From positions 1 through 36,929 of the forward strand of contig CAYSAM010000008.1 in NCBI GenBank assembly GCA_964429015.1: a stretch of 36,929 nt of DNA, written 5' to 3'. The notes under the pieces are model-generated. The model did not search any database and was not told where the DNA came from. It saw only the letters and a program-made list of their open reading frames with translations. The translations under genes were made by a program, and so were the position numbers. The stretch is from MFAQ01 sp964429015. Lineage in GTDB: Bacteria > Patescibacteriota > Microgenomatia > UBA1400 > MFAQ01. Below, in pieces: positions 1 to 7,247 of this stretch. Every line of letters starts with the position of its first letter. Within the stretch, counting starts at the first letter, position 1.

Positions 1-1160
1 TTGGAAATAGTCCAAAAGGGGATAGTGGCTATGCCTACAGCCACTCCCATATATATCAAGACCTTATCTATCGAGTACAAGTCCACAAGATAACCTATAA
101 ACACAAAAAGTACGGATATAGAAATATTATTTACAAAAGACTGAATCGATAATATGGTAGCTCGGCTCCCAGAATCAATTTCCAAGTTTATATAGTTATC
201 CAAAATAATATTTTTATAGTTATCAACAATATAAAAGATTACTACCAAGGCCAAGGCAGCCATATTTTTGGTCATCCCCAAAGCTACCAAAACACTAGCC
301 ATCGCTATAAAAATAAACAAAAAGGAAAGTCTCCTTTTTAGCTTTTTCTCAAGGAGCGAAGAAAAAGCCGCTGCGGCTCCACTAATCACTGTTATAAAAG
401 CAAAAACCACACCCAAACTCTCAATTCCAAACCCACGGCTAAGTAGGTATGGCTGGTTTACAAGGGTGACAAAAACATACATTGGTATTGCCAATATAAT
501 TCCCACTCCAATTAGTTTCAAAACATCAATATTGGCCAAAGATAACCAAAAAGATTTTTTATATTCATTCCACTGGTAGGTAAAGTCATTCTTTTTTAAT
601 AAACTCTTTGGTTCTTTTACAGTTGCAAAAATCAATGCCGATATTACTATGGTTAAAGTAATCAAATACCATGGTAGTCGATGATCAACCTTATAAAGCA
701 ATGCTCCAGTTAGAGATCCAATTACTGTCGCTGCAGTGCTAATGGCCAAGAATCTACTCTTAAGTTTTAAGTATTCATTCTCTCTACCTAGTTCTTTTAA
801 AGTATCAAAAATAATCGCGTCAGAAGCACCAGATTCAAAGGCGTCGGCAGCTCCAGACAACGCCCAGCCAAAAATAAAAATTGCCGCCCCCGATCCAAAG
901 CTAAGACAAGAAAAAGCAATTATAGAAAGTAGATAAGCAATCATCCTAGAGGACTTTCTCCCCACTATGTCTGCAAATACCCCGGTAGGAATTTCCAAAA
1001 GAACTATTACTACAGCAGCAGCTAGTTCCATCATCCCAATTTGAGAATAACTCAAACCAAAGTAAAGCAAATACAAAATTCTAATCGGCGCAATAAATCT
1101 AATTCCTAACGCCTTAATAAGGTAAAACTTCCAAATGTTTGATTCAAGTAGTGTTTTCAT
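1..1160 (-). CDS. MFS transporter, C-terminus cut by window edge
   Basis: The reading frame opens at an ATG (1158-1160) with N-terminus MKTLLESNIWKFYLIKALG and stays open to base 1, giving about 386 residues without the C-terminus. It is almost wholly hydrophobic, with roughly ten membrane spans. After the second span comes an MFS loop-2/3-like stretch (EIPTGVFADIVGRKSSR), the conserved G-x-x-x-D-x-x-G-R-x-x motif of Major Facilitator Superfamily carriers. It is therefore a cytoplasmic-membrane secondary transporter. The substrate cannot be read from sequence; such short-loop MFS proteins are usually drug or metabolite exporters. It diverges from the gene at 1243. A TACAAT -10-like box lies 10 nt upstream of the ATG on its strand. 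Confidence 0.85.
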   Translation of the reverse strand, partial: MKTLLESNIWKFYLIKALGIRFIAPIRILYLLYFGLSYSQIGMMELAAAVVIVLLEIPTGVFADIVGRKSSRMIAYLLSIIAFSCLSFGSGAAIFIFGWALSGAADAFESGASDAIIFDTLKELGRENEYLKLKSRFLAISTAATVIGSLTGALLYKVDHRLPWYLITLTIVISALIFATVKEPKSLLKKNDFTYQWNEYKKSFWLSLANIDVLKLIGVGIILAIPMYVFVTLVNQPYLLSRGFGIESLGVVFAFITVISGAAAAFSSLLEKKLKRRLSFLFIFIAMASVLVALGMTKNMAALALVVIFYIVDNYKNIILDNYINLEIDSGSRATILSIQSFVNNISISVLFVFIGYLVDLYSIDKVLIYMGVAVGIATIPFWTIS

Positions 1161-1170
1161 CCTAATAACA

Positions 1171-1176
1171 ATTGTA
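1171..1176 (-). promoter_or_regulatory. Candidate -10 box of the MFS gene
   Basis: TACAAT on the minus strand ends 10 nt before the MFS start codon. No Shine-Dalgarno sequence is visible in between. Confidence 0.35.
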
Positions 1177-1231
1177 CTTCAGGGGAAATTAGTTAAGTTT
1201 TTTTAAAAAATCTCAATCTTCATAACTTTGC

Positions 1232-1237
1232 TAAAAT
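1232..1237 (+). promoter_or_regulatory. Extended -10 box, predicted leaderless start
   Basis: TG-C-TAAAAT is an extended -10 pattern. The hexamer ends 5 nt before the ATG at 1243, so transcription would begin at or next to the start codon. No Shine-Dalgarno is present. Confidence 0.55.
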
Positions 1238-1242
1238 ATTTT

Positions 1243-1827
1243 ATGAGTGATTTGTTACGGTTGTTGAGATCTGATAAGTTTACAAAAAATAGTACAGTAA
1301 AAACTGTTTCTCTGGTTCGTTTTTTTGTCCCGATTTACATACTACATGATCCCTTTGTGGGGTTTGTATTAACGTGTATTGCAGATTACTTTGATGCCTA
1401 TTTTATAAAACATCGTGAGGGCTATAGTTGGCATGAGTATCACACAATAGATAAAGCTTTAGATTGGGTTAGCTATATTTTTATGTTTATTAGTGGGCTA
1501 GTATATGGGGTGGAACAGCAACTAATTTTCTGGATGTTATTTAGATTCGTAGGGCAAGTAATTGTTAGCGCTAGTAAAAAAACAGGATTCTTTATCTTGT
1601 TTCCTAACATTTTTGAGTTTGTTTTTGTCTGGTATGTAATTATTGGCGGTTATTTCCACATTAATATTTCAAGTGTTCCGTTTTGGGTTTGGCTCTCTGT
1701 GGTAATCTTACTAAAAGAATTGCAAGAGGTATGGATTCATTATTACTGGCCAAATAGGGTAAGGAAGTATGGGTATCCAAAATTTTTACACGCCTTTGGT
1801 TACCAGAAAAAACAGGGCTGGAACTAA
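1243..1827 (+). CDS. Divergent CDP-alcohol phosphatidyltransferase-like membrane protein
   Basis: A 194-residue protein with several hydrophobic spans. The segment after the second span (DYFDAYFIK ... YHTIDKALD) follows the spacing of the CDP-alcohol phosphotransferase signature D-x2-D-G-x2-A-R-x8-9-G-x3-D-x3-D. All four acidic residues are kept, but G, A, R and G are replaced by A, I, K and Y. Known members of the family join a CDP-linked alcohol to a second alcohol in phospholipid synthesis. Here the metal-binding aspartates survive but the substrate-contacting Gly/Arg do not, so substrate and activity are uncertain. An upstream in-frame TTG at 1228 is possible, but it lies inside the -10 region, so I chose the ATG at 1243. 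The other possibility is an unrelated membrane protein with a chance match. Confidence 0.55.
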   Translation: MSDLLRLLRSDKFTKNSTVKTVSLVRFFVPIYILHDPFVGFVLTCIADYFDAYFIKHREGYSWHEYHTIDKALDWVSYIFMFISGLVYGVEQQLIFWMLFRFVGQVIVSASKKTGFFILFPNIFEFVFVWYVIIGGYFHINISSVPFWVWLSVVILLKELQEVWIHYYWPNRVRKYGYPKFLHAFGYQKKQGWN

Positions 1828-1855
1828 TCTGTATTTAAAGCAACGTTGAATCTAT

Positions 1856-2062
1856 CTAAACTTCTAGTGGNNNNNNNNNNNNNNNNNNNNNNNNNNNNNN
1901 NNNNNNNNNNNNNNNNNNNNNNNNNNNNNNNNNNNNNNNNNNNNNNNNNNNNNNNNNNNNNNNNNNNNNNTCAAGGATTATTATTTCCTCGTTAGAGTCG
2001 ATAAGTTTTTTCAGTTCATCAGTAGTAATTTGAGGTACTTTTGGTGTATTTAATCCAAACAT
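1856..2062 (-). CDS. Rhodanese-like domain protein, interrupted by assembly gap
   Basis: The N-terminus (MFGLNTPKVPQITTDELKKL, followed by IDSNEEIIIL) is the typical opening of a rhodanese domain, just before the usual LDVR strand. Beyond it lies the 100-N gap. On the far side only PLEV and a TAG stop remain, which resembles the GLPxE tail that closes many rhodanese domains. The catalytic Cys loop would be inside the gap, so activity cannot be judged. The true length is unknown because 100 N normally means a gap of undetermined size. It starts 3 bp after the stop of the membrane-protein gene and looks like the last gene of the sigma-factor cassette. Rhodaneses carry persulfide sulfur and sit in redox or stress operons. 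Confidence 0.7.
   Translation of the reverse strand: MFGLNTPKVPQITTDELKKLIDSNEEIIILXXXXXXXXXXXXXXXXXXXXXXXXXXXXXXXXXXPLEV
1871..1970. other. Assembly gap (100 N)
   Basis: Exactly 100 ambiguous bases, the conventional placeholder for a scaffold join of unknown length. It removes the core of the rhodanese gene. The reading frame across it is not meaningful. Confidence 0.99.
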
Positions 2063-2065
2063 ATT

Positions 2066-2563
2066 TTATTTATAATTTAATCTTCCTTGTCCGTGTCCTT
2101 GCCCAGCACCTTGTTGCTGGTAAAACCTATTCATCGGTCCTCTTTTCATCCAAATATCACTAAGCCCAGTATAGTCCAGGATGTATGCTGCAAAAATTAT
2201 CGAGGCAGTAAATATCAATGCCACAGATAAAAAGTTTTTTTTGTAAGAAAAGTCATATTTTCTCAGCATCAAAAGACCACCAAACATGCCTACTATTGCA
2301 AGTAAAGGAGCCCAAAGAGGGAAGCTATCCAATATTTGTTGCAGCCTCCACTCTCCATTTGGTCCATGCTGCCTCAGAAAAAATATTGATAAATTTGTCA
2401 AAAACACAGCAACAATAGTTGAGCTAACAAGTCCTACTAAGCTAAGCAAGGTTCCAATTACAAAGTACCATTTTGGTTTCATTGCAACTTCATTAGAGGT
2501 TATTTTTCCCATTACAGAACTCTCTATATTTTTACTTTTAGTTATTTTGTGTTTTTTTTGCAT
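2066..2563 (-). CDS. Membrane protein after ECF sigma factor, putative anti-sigma factor
   Basis: A 165-residue protein with a short basic N-terminal cytosolic part (about 1-30, containing SSVMGKITSNEVAMKPKWYF), three or four hydrophobic spans (about 33-65, 80-100, 112-130) and a Gly/Gln-rich tail (QQQGAGQGHGQGR). Its start overlaps the 3' end of the sigma-factor gene by 22 bp, so the two are translationally linked. That pairing, and the short cytosolic N-terminus followed by membrane spans, is typical of anti-sigma factors that hold an ECF sigma at the membrane. No zinc-type anti-sigma motif (HxxxCxxC) is present. The assignment therefore rests on context; it could be another envelope component. 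Confidence 0.5.
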   Translation of the reverse strand: MQKKHKITKSKNIESSVMGKITSNEVAMKPKWYFVIGTLLSLVGLVSSTIVAVFLTNLSIFFLRQHGPNGEWRLQQILDSFPLWAPLLAIVGMFGGLLMLRKYDFSYKKNFLSVALIFTASIIFAAYILDYTGLSDIWMKRGPMNRFYQQQGAGQGHGQGRLNYK

Positions 2564-3090
2564 ATTTTTTTCATAATTACTTTGGCTCTACTAATTCTGG
2601 TGCCAACAGTGGCTGTAGGGATTCTTAAAATATCACTTATTTCCTCGTAAGATTTTTCCTCTAAGTAGTAAAGCGATAATGGTACTTTATATAGCAGTGG
2701 CATCTCACCTAGGCAGTCGTGAGCGTGGGACATAATTTCATTTTTTATATATGTCTCTTCCAGATTTACTCCGCTATCGTACTCAATATCAGGGTTCATC
2801 GGCCTTTGCCTTTTGTTCTTATTCAAAAAATCCATGGCACTGTTGTGAACTATTCTATATATCCAGCTAGAAAACTTTTTATTTTTATTAAAACTATTTA
2901 AGTTTATATATGTCTTAATAAAAGAGTCCTGGACAATATCAGCCCCAGCATCCGCGTCACCCACAATATAAGTAGCGTAGCGCAAAAGCTTGGTCTGATA
3001 GCGTCGGATAATTTCTGCAAAAATCTCTTTGTTGCCCCCACAAACAACCTCAACCAGATCTTTGTCGGACATGGTTGAGGTGTTATTCAT
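2542..3090 (-). CDS. ECF-family RNA polymerase sigma factor
   Basis: 182 residues, the usual size for an extracytoplasmic-function sigma factor. Region 2 is seen at about 24-92 (DIVQDSFIKTY, then FSSWIYRIVHNSAMDFL), for core binding and -10 recognition. Region 4 is at about 127-175 (SYEEISDILRIPTATVGTR followed by ISRAK), the helix-turn-helix that reads the -35. The linker holds an acidic stretch and no region 3. It lies between a secreted protein gene upstream and a membrane protein gene downstream. I infer a signal-responsive regulator controlled by the membrane protein and probably acting on its own cassette. The ATG at 3090 gives the full N-terminus; an internal ATG at 3072 also fits. TATACT lies 10 nt upstream of 3090. 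Confidence 0.9.
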   Translation of the reverse strand: MNNTSTMSDKDLVEVVCGGNKEIFAEIIRRYQTKLLRYATYIVGDADAGADIVQDSFIKTYINLNSFNKNKKFSSWIYRIVHNSAMDFLNKNKRQRPMNPDIEYDSGVNLEETYIKNEIMSHAHDCLGEMPLLYKVPLSLYYLEEKSYEEISDILRIPTATVGTRISRAKVIMKKICKKNTK

Positions 3091-3115
3091 AGGTATTACA
3101 AGTATATTCCCTTAA

Positions 3116-3493
3116 TTATTTACTGTTTCTGCCCATGCCTTTATGCATTCCAGAACCCATTCCAGATCCATTTTGCAATCCCAAGCCAAGTTCAGCTCTA
3201 ATTTTGTTTGCTTCATCCGTCTTACCAGCCTCTGCTAGTTCGTGAGCTTTAGCAAACTTAGAAAAGTTGCTTGCATTCACCACTTCGGTTACCCTACCCT
3301 GTTTATTAGCTAGGGCTTTCCAGGCGTTATAGTCTCCTGTTTCAAAGGCTTTTTCCATTTGCTCGTGCCTCTCTGCAGTGTAGTTTGGTCCTTTAATGTT
3401 TGGGTCACCTCTGTAGGCAAGTACTTGTGGTGCTAGGGCAACACCGGTAATAACAAGAGCCAAAGCTCCGAGAATCAATGACTGTTTGGTCAT
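3116..3493 (-). CDS. Small secreted protein with Met/Gly/His-rich tail
   Basis: 125 residues. The N-terminus is a clear signal peptide (MTKQSLILGALALVITGVAL, then APQVLA; likely cleavage after the A-x-A-like site near residue 26). The mature part is helical and charged (YTAERHEQMEKAFETGDYNA, then WKALANKQGR), followed by an E-A-G-K-T-DEANKIRAELGLG segment. The tail (GSGMGSGMHKGMGRNSK) is rich in Met, Gly and a His, reminiscent of metal-binding or CpxP/Spy-like envelope proteins, but no named family can be assigned. It is the first gene of the minus-strand cassette, 25 bp before the sigma factor. It is a plausible target or sensor partner of that sigma factor. Confidence 0.75.
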   Translation of the reverse strand: MTKQSLILGALALVITGVALAPQVLAYRGDPNIKGPNYTAERHEQMEKAFETGDYNAWKALANKQGRVTEVVNASNFSKFAKAHELAEAGKTDEANKIRAELGLGLQNGSGMGSGMHKGMGRNSK

Positions 3494-3517
3494 ATATTTT
3501 TGTTTTAATTACTAACT

Positions 3518-3540
3518 ACAAGTAATACGGCTTTAGTCCC
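3518..3540 (-). promoter_or_regulatory. Candidate ECF-type promoter of the sigma-factor cassette
   Basis: On the minus strand GGGACT (3535-3540) is followed after about 16 nt by TAGTTAGT, upstream of the secreted-protein gene. GGGACT resembles the GGAAC-type -35 used by many ECF sigma factors. The -10 part is not a known consensus, so this is only a candidate for autoregulation. Confidence 0.25.
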
Positions 3541-3573
3541 AGTTTTATTTCAAATGGCCAAAAATAGCATCAT

Positions 3574-3599
3574 AAAAAAAAGACCGGGTTTCCCCGGTC
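3574..3599 (-). terminator. Intrinsic terminator with GAAA loop
   Basis: Read on the minus strand: GACCGGG, loop GAAA, CCCGGTC, then eight T. A perfect 7-bp stem with a GNRA tetraloop. It closes the two-gene unit 3605-4383 and insulates it from the sigma-factor cassette. Confidence 0.93.
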
Positions 3600-3604
3600 A
3601 CGAA

Positions 3605-3931
3605 TCATGCTACCAATAAATTCCTTTCTAGTCTTTCCAAGGTTACAGAAAATTCCAATATTTCAGTTTTATTTGGACGTATGTAGAAGAGTCTTGAATC
3701 AATTTTTACCATGAGGCATGTTTCAAGGCAAAACTCAGCAATAGCTTGCGCCTGGTCACGTGTTTCCGTTGGCAATTTTATTTTTTGAGCTTTAATGAGC
3801 CCAGCAAAAACTATCATCAGTGGTCTATCTAGCCACCAGAAACGCACGTGCTCCAAAATCATTCGCCTGGCATGAATAGCAATGATTTCTCGTAGATATT
3901 CTTCTGTGTTGGAGTCACACGTAATTTTCAT
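3605..3931 (-). CDS. Uncharacterised protein, paralogue of its upstream neighbour
   Basis: 108 residues, no recognised domain, predicted mostly helical and soluble. It aligns by eye with the protein encoded just upstream. RPLMIVFAGLIKAQKIKLP here corresponds to VELMGVFKNMYQAGVLQLP there, followed in both by I-A-x-x-C-x-x-x-C, and the preceding LRE/LRD helix also matches. Its ATG overlaps the neighbour's stop by 4 bp (ATGA), so the two are translationally coupled. The shared pattern suggests a duplicated helical module, possibly a heterodimer. Two cysteines spaced four apart are conserved between the copies. Function unknown. Confidence 0.7.
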   Translation of the reverse strand: MKITCDSNTEEYLREIIAIHARRMILEHVRFWWLDRPLMIVFAGLIKAQKIKLPTETRDQAQAIAEFCLETCLMVKIDSRLFYIRPNKTEILEFSVTLERLERNLLVA

Positions 3932-4383
3932 TTACAATGATTCCATTTAAAGACATACTCCCAGCCATTATTTTTTAAATTATCTCTAACTTCTAAAATC
4001 TGGCGAGTAACATCTGGATTTGCCGATTCATCTAGTTCAACGGTGGGTAAATAATCGAGCGAAGATATTAAATCTCCAAAACTAAACTTTTCTCTAATAC
4101 AAACCGAAACGCAAATCAAGGCAATCCATCTTATTCTTTCTACTGCGTCAAATGGCAGCTGAAGGACTCCTGCCTGGTACATATTTTTGAAAACTCCCAT
4201 TAGCTCCACATCTTGCCACCAGTTAATACCAATATCGTCCTTTTCAATTCTTTTTAGGCATAAAATTACAGACTCTCTCAGAAAAAGCATCTTAACTAAG
4301 TCTCGCAAAATAACTGCATTTGTATTCCTTGTCGACAAGCGTGCAAAGTTGCTGTTTGCTATTCCACTAAGAGTGTTACTCAT
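3928..4383 (-). CDS. Uncharacterised protein, first of a tandem paralogous pair
   Basis: 151 residues, no recognised family. The central part (about 25-95) is the same helical module as in the next protein (LMGVFKNMYQAGVLQLP, then IALICVSVCIREKF). Relative to the partner it has about 25 extra N-terminal residues and a longer C-terminus ending in KNNGWEYVFKWNHCK. A GAGGTG sequence lies 2 nt before the ATG, close for a Shine-Dalgarno but usable. It is the promoter-proximal gene of a two-gene unit that ends at the terminator at 3574-3599. Nothing in the sequence points to catalysis or membrane insertion. Confidence 0.7.
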   Translation of the reverse strand: MSNTLSGIANSNFARLSTRNTNAVILRDLVKMLFLRESVILCLKRIEKDDIGINWWQDVELMGVFKNMYQAGVLQLPFDAVERIRWIALICVSVCIREKFSFGDLISSLDYLPTVELDESANPDVTRQILEVRDNLKNNGWEYVFKWNHCK

Positions 4384-4448
4384 TTCACCTCACAAATATA
4401 TTTTTTTCAAGTTCCTATCCCATATTATATATCAATCCCAAGCCAAAG

Positions 4449-4477
4449 AAAAAGCCCCCCTTTCGGAGGACTTTTTC
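4449..4477 (-). terminator. Intrinsic terminator with GAAA loop
   Basis: Minus-strand reading: AGTCCTCC, loop GAAA, GGGGGGCT, TTTTT, preceded by a run of A. The 8-bp stem includes two G-U pairs. It lies just after the stop of the Gly-rich zinc protein. The flanking A-run means it could work weakly in both directions. Confidence 0.9.
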
Positions 4478-4487
4478 TAAGAGTTTC

Positions 4488-5000
4488 TTACTCTGTTACT
4501 TCTACTTCAGCCTTTTTGGCCTTTTTTGCCTTTTTAGGTGCTTCATCTACAGAAGCAGTTTCTGTGTACTCAACTTTTGGAGTCAAAAGAGTGATTAGCT
4601 TGTCTAGTTTATCGCTAATCTTGTCCAATTTCTCGCTTGTGTTGTCTATTGGCTTACCATTACTTTCAAATCTGCGTACAGAAGTTCTGTCTACAGGTCT
4701 GTCGTTACCAAATCCACCACCAAAGCCTCTATCTCCACCACCTCTACTATCTCGGAAGCCACCACGGCTACCGCCACGGTCACTACCGCCTTTAGCTTCA
4801 AAACACTCACTACAGTAAATTGGCTTGCTGCCATTTGGTCGGAATGGAACTTCACAGTTTTTACCACACTGGTCACAGACGGCACTAAAAAGTTGAGGTC
4901 TTTCTCCACCACGGTCATTACCGCCAAAAGAACGACCAGAACTTCTACCACCACCAAAACCTCCACGATCAGAACCTCCTCCTCGGTTAAAATATGTCAT
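4488..5000 (-). CDS. Gly/Arg-rich zinc-ribbon protein, probably nucleic-acid binding
   Basis: 170 residues. The N-terminus (about 1-35) and middle (70-105) are Gly/Arg/Asp-rich with RGG-like repeats. Between them is a compact zinc ribbon with C42-x2-C45 and C63-x2-C66. The end holds a short amphipathic helix (SEKLDKISDKLDKLITLL) and a Lys/Ala/Glu tail (KKAKKAKKAEVEVTE). RGG repeats plus a zinc ribbon suggest RNA or DNA binding in the cytosol; small CxxC proteins of this layout are common in CPR genomes, to my knowledge. It is transcribed alone, with its own terminator and a -10-like box 7 nt before the ATG. The function is inferred from composition only. Confidence 0.75.
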   Translation of the reverse strand: MTYFNRGGGSDRGGFGGGRSSGRSFGGNDRGGERPQLFSAVCDQCGKNCEVPFRPNGSKPIYCSECFEAKGGSDRGGSRGGFRDSRGGGDRGFGGGFGNDRPVDRTSVRRFESNGKPIDNTSEKLDKISDKLDKLITLLTPKVEYTETASVDEAPKKAKKAKKAEVEVTE

Positions 5001-5007
5001 ATCCTAT

Positions 5008-5013
5008 ATTCTA
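5008..5013 (-). promoter_or_regulatory. Extended -10 box, predicted leaderless start
   Basis: TG-G-TAGAAT on the minus strand, ending 7 nt before the ATG at 5000. An AGGAT just before the ATG is too close to serve well as a Shine-Dalgarno. Confidence 0.45.
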
Positions 5014-5065
5014 CCATACAATTTATTCAAAAAGTGCCCATCTTCAGGCACAAACACATTAAGTG

Positions 5066-5071
5066 TAAAAT
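5066..5071 (+). promoter_or_regulatory. -10 box, predicted leaderless start of the Nudix gene
   Basis: TAAAAT ends 6 nt before the ATG at 5078. No Shine-Dalgarno. Confidence 0.55.
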
Positions 5072-5077
5072 ATCCTT

Positions 5078-5590
5078 ATGACAATTTATAACTACTGTCC
5101 CAAGTGTGGCAAAGAGCTTAATCTTAACAAGTTCAATATCCCCACCTGCGACAAATGCATTCTCTCGTATTATCAAAACTCCAAGCCTACGGTTGGAATT
5201 ATTCCGGTCAAAAATGGAAAAGTGCTTATCGCAAGGCGTGGTGAAGAGCCTCACAAGGACGAATTGGACATTATTGGAGGATTTCTAAACGATGGTGAGC
5301 ATCCAATAGATGGTGCCAGGCGTGAAGCCCTCGAGGAAACAAATCTGGTTATCGAACCCACAGAGTTTTTTGATATTACTATTGATAAATACAGCATTGG
5401 TAATCACTACACTCTCAATATCTATTATCTTGGTAAGGTTATAAGTGGGGAAATGAAAGTGTTAGATGATGTTGCCTCGTTGGAATGGATGAATATAGAA
5501 GAGCTTCCTCTCACCGAAGGCTTCCCAACCACCATCGGAATTTTCAAAAAACTAAAAGAATGGCACAAAAATAACCAAGCTATTTCTTAG
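5078..5590 (+). CDS. Nudix hydrolase with N-terminal zinc ribbon
   Basis: 170 residues. An N-terminal zinc ribbon is formed by C7-x2-C10 and C24-x2-C27, followed by a Nudix fold. The Nudix box G-x5-E-x7-R-E-x2-E-E is complete at about 68-90 (G68, E74, R82-E83, E86-E87), so metal binding and hydrolysis of a nucleoside diphosphate linked to a moiety X are expected. The zinc ribbon plus Nudix order is seen in NudC-type NADH pyrophosphatases and related ADP-ribose hydrolases, but the protein is much shorter than NudC and lacks its N-terminal domain. The exact substrate is open. Its 3' end overlaps the convergent methyltransferase gene by 11 bp. Confidence 0.92.
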   Translation: MTIYNYCPKCGKELNLNKFNIPTCDKCILSYYQNSKPTVGIIPVKNGKVLIARRGEEPHKDELDIIGGFLNDGEHPIDGARREALEETNLVIEPTEFFDITIDKYSIGNHYTLNIYYLGKVISGEMKVLDDVASLEWMNIEELPLTEGFPTTIGIFKKLKEWHKNNQAIS

Positions 5591-6380
5591 CTACTATTAT
5601 TCCTGTCGATCTGAAACCTTCTAGCTCATCATCACTAAAACCAAAGTCAGTTTGCCATTTACTTTTTAAGTAGGGGATAGTAGAAGATCGCTGAAAGCCC
5701 ACTGTCATCCCTAGTATTTCAAAAATCTGATCGTATTTTTCAAAGTTTACTGGCGTGTAGTTTTCTTTTACCTCTCTTTGCCAATTGTCTGTGTACATGT
5801 ACTTAAGTAAAAAGTGATTTACTTGTTTAACGCCGTTCATTTTTCCAAAGTATCTTTCAAAATCATCAATCTGTGGCAGCAATTCTGGCTTTCTCACTTT
5901 TTTCAAAATTTCGTCTAGCCAAAGGTCCGATTTTTCGGCATAGCTATAAAGCAGCATATCTCTTATCACTATTTCTCCTCCCGTGTTAAGTAGTTCTCTG
6001 GCGTCAGACAACGCTTTAACTACAGACGATATTCCTTCCCCATAACTAAAAAATTCATGGAGGACCGAACAAAACAACACCACATCATATCTTTCCCCAT
6101 CAGCCAGCTTTTCCCTAAGGTAAACACACTCAAATCGAACATTCTTTCTTTCCTCTACTTTTTGGTTTGCAATGTCTATAAAATCTTGATCCAGGTCAAT
6201 TCCCAAAAAGTTAATATAGGGGAACATGTCGGCCAAGGCCAAAGTTACAGTGCCATCTGCACAGCCAACATCCAAAACACTCTTTGTACTTTTAGAGATA
6301 TACTTGGCCACTTTTAATTTTTCCTGCAAGGGTTTGCTCATTCTATCCAAATAGGTAAGTGGATTCTGAATATTATCCAT
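5580..6380 (-). CDS. Class I SAM-dependent methyltransferase
   Basis: 266 residues. Motif I is at 35-43 (VLDVGCADG), with the acidic end of strand beta-2 at about 62-64 (GIDLD). The following strand has DVVLFCSVLHEF, where the HEF is typical of motif IV in Methyltransf_11/25 proteins. The C-terminal half is helical with a YxxxNWQxEV-like segment and has no recognisable substrate domain. The start codon ATG directly follows the TAA of the upstream methyltransferase gene, so the two are co-transcribed and probably coupled. The acceptor could be a small molecule, a lipid or an RNA. Confidence 0.85.
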   Translation of the reverse strand: MDNIQNPLTYLDRMSKPLQEKLKVAKYISKSTKSVLDVGCADGTVTLALADMFPYINFLGIDLDQDFIDIANQKVEERKNVRFECVYLREKLADGERYDVVLFCSVLHEFFSYGEGISSVVKALSDARELLNTGGEIVIRDMLLYSYAEKSDLWLDEILKKVRKPELLPQIDDFERYFGKMNGVKQVNHFLLKYMYTDNWQREVKENYTPVNFEKYDQIFEILGMTVGFQRSSTIPYLKSKWQTDFGFSDDELEGFRSTGIIVAKK

Positions 6381-7160
6381 TTATTTTTTAATTGCTAATA
6401 TTGCCATAAACATGGGGAACTCTTCTCTGGCTCTATTTTCTTGTCTTGCTGCTTTCCCCTCACTTTGTTTACCAGAAGTCCACTCTTCAATTCTTTCAAT
6501 CAAAAAACCAGATTCAAATAAAAATTTAGAATAATCCTCTAAGGAGTGGTGGTAGGACCAGGTAACTGGTGAGTCAGTCTGCCCAGGGTGGGCATTAATT
6601 GGTATTTCCAATGGAGTCAAATATCTATTTATTCTTCGGTACTGCATTTTTTGATTTTTATCTTCTTCCCAGCTACTTTGGCGGGGGATTCGAAAAGCAG
6701 GGTGATTAAGAACAACAAGAAACCTGGCACCAGGTACTAGTTTATGAGAAATATTTTTTAGTGCCGCTTGCGGCTCTTTAATATTTTGAAGTGCCAAAAT
6801 AATTGCAGCTCTGTCAAACTTTTCTTTTGCTGGTATATCTCTTGTTACATCTGAAGTATAGTACTTATGCTTCACATTTTTGTCTCTTCTTTGAGCTTCT
6901 TTGATTAGATCCTTACTCCAGTCAACTCCCACATACTCCACCGAACTATCTATGCTTCGCGATAATACTCCCTGTCCACAAGCTATATCCAAAACTCTAG
7001 AGTCTTTTTTTATCTCTAGTAGGTCCATGGCTTTAGGCAAAATCACAGTTTGATGAAAAAAGTGCCCCTTATCTCCCACTATCTCACCATACCACTTACT
7101 TACTTTTTGCCAAGATGTATCTTTCCTTGCCTCTTCTCCTCTGTTTTTATTTCCAAACAT
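6381..7160 (-). CDS. Class I SAM-dependent methyltransferase
   Basis: 259 residues. Motif I (VLDIACGQG, 56-64) and the acidic D80 of GVDWSKDLI are intact, followed by AIILALQNI at the motif IV position and a VPGARFLVVLNHP strand. The fold is Methyltransf_11-like. The tail carries a basic segment (SGKQSEGKAARQENRAREEF), which resembles the C-terminal part of several CPR methyltransferases. It is the first gene of a two-gene unit, 0 bp from the next methyltransferase. The two differ in sequence, so this is not a recent duplication. Acceptor unknown. Confidence 0.85.
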   Translation of the reverse strand: MFGNKNRGEEARKDTSWQKVSKWYGEIVGDKGHFFHQTVILPKAMDLLEIKKDSRVLDIACGQGVLSRSIDSSVEYVGVDWSKDLIKEAQRRDKNVKHKYYTSDVTRDIPAKEKFDRAAIILALQNIKEPQAALKNISHKLVPGARFLVVLNHPAFRIPRQSSWEEDKNQKMQYRRINRYLTPLEIPINAHPGQTDSPVTWSYHHSLEDYSKFLFESGFLIERIEEWTSGKQSEGKAARQENRAREEFPMFMAILAIKK

Positions 7161-7247
7161 ACATGTATTTTCTCATACTTAGTACTTTTATTGACTAATT
7201 ACCAAATATGAATTAAATTACATTATACCCAAACAAATACCGAAATT

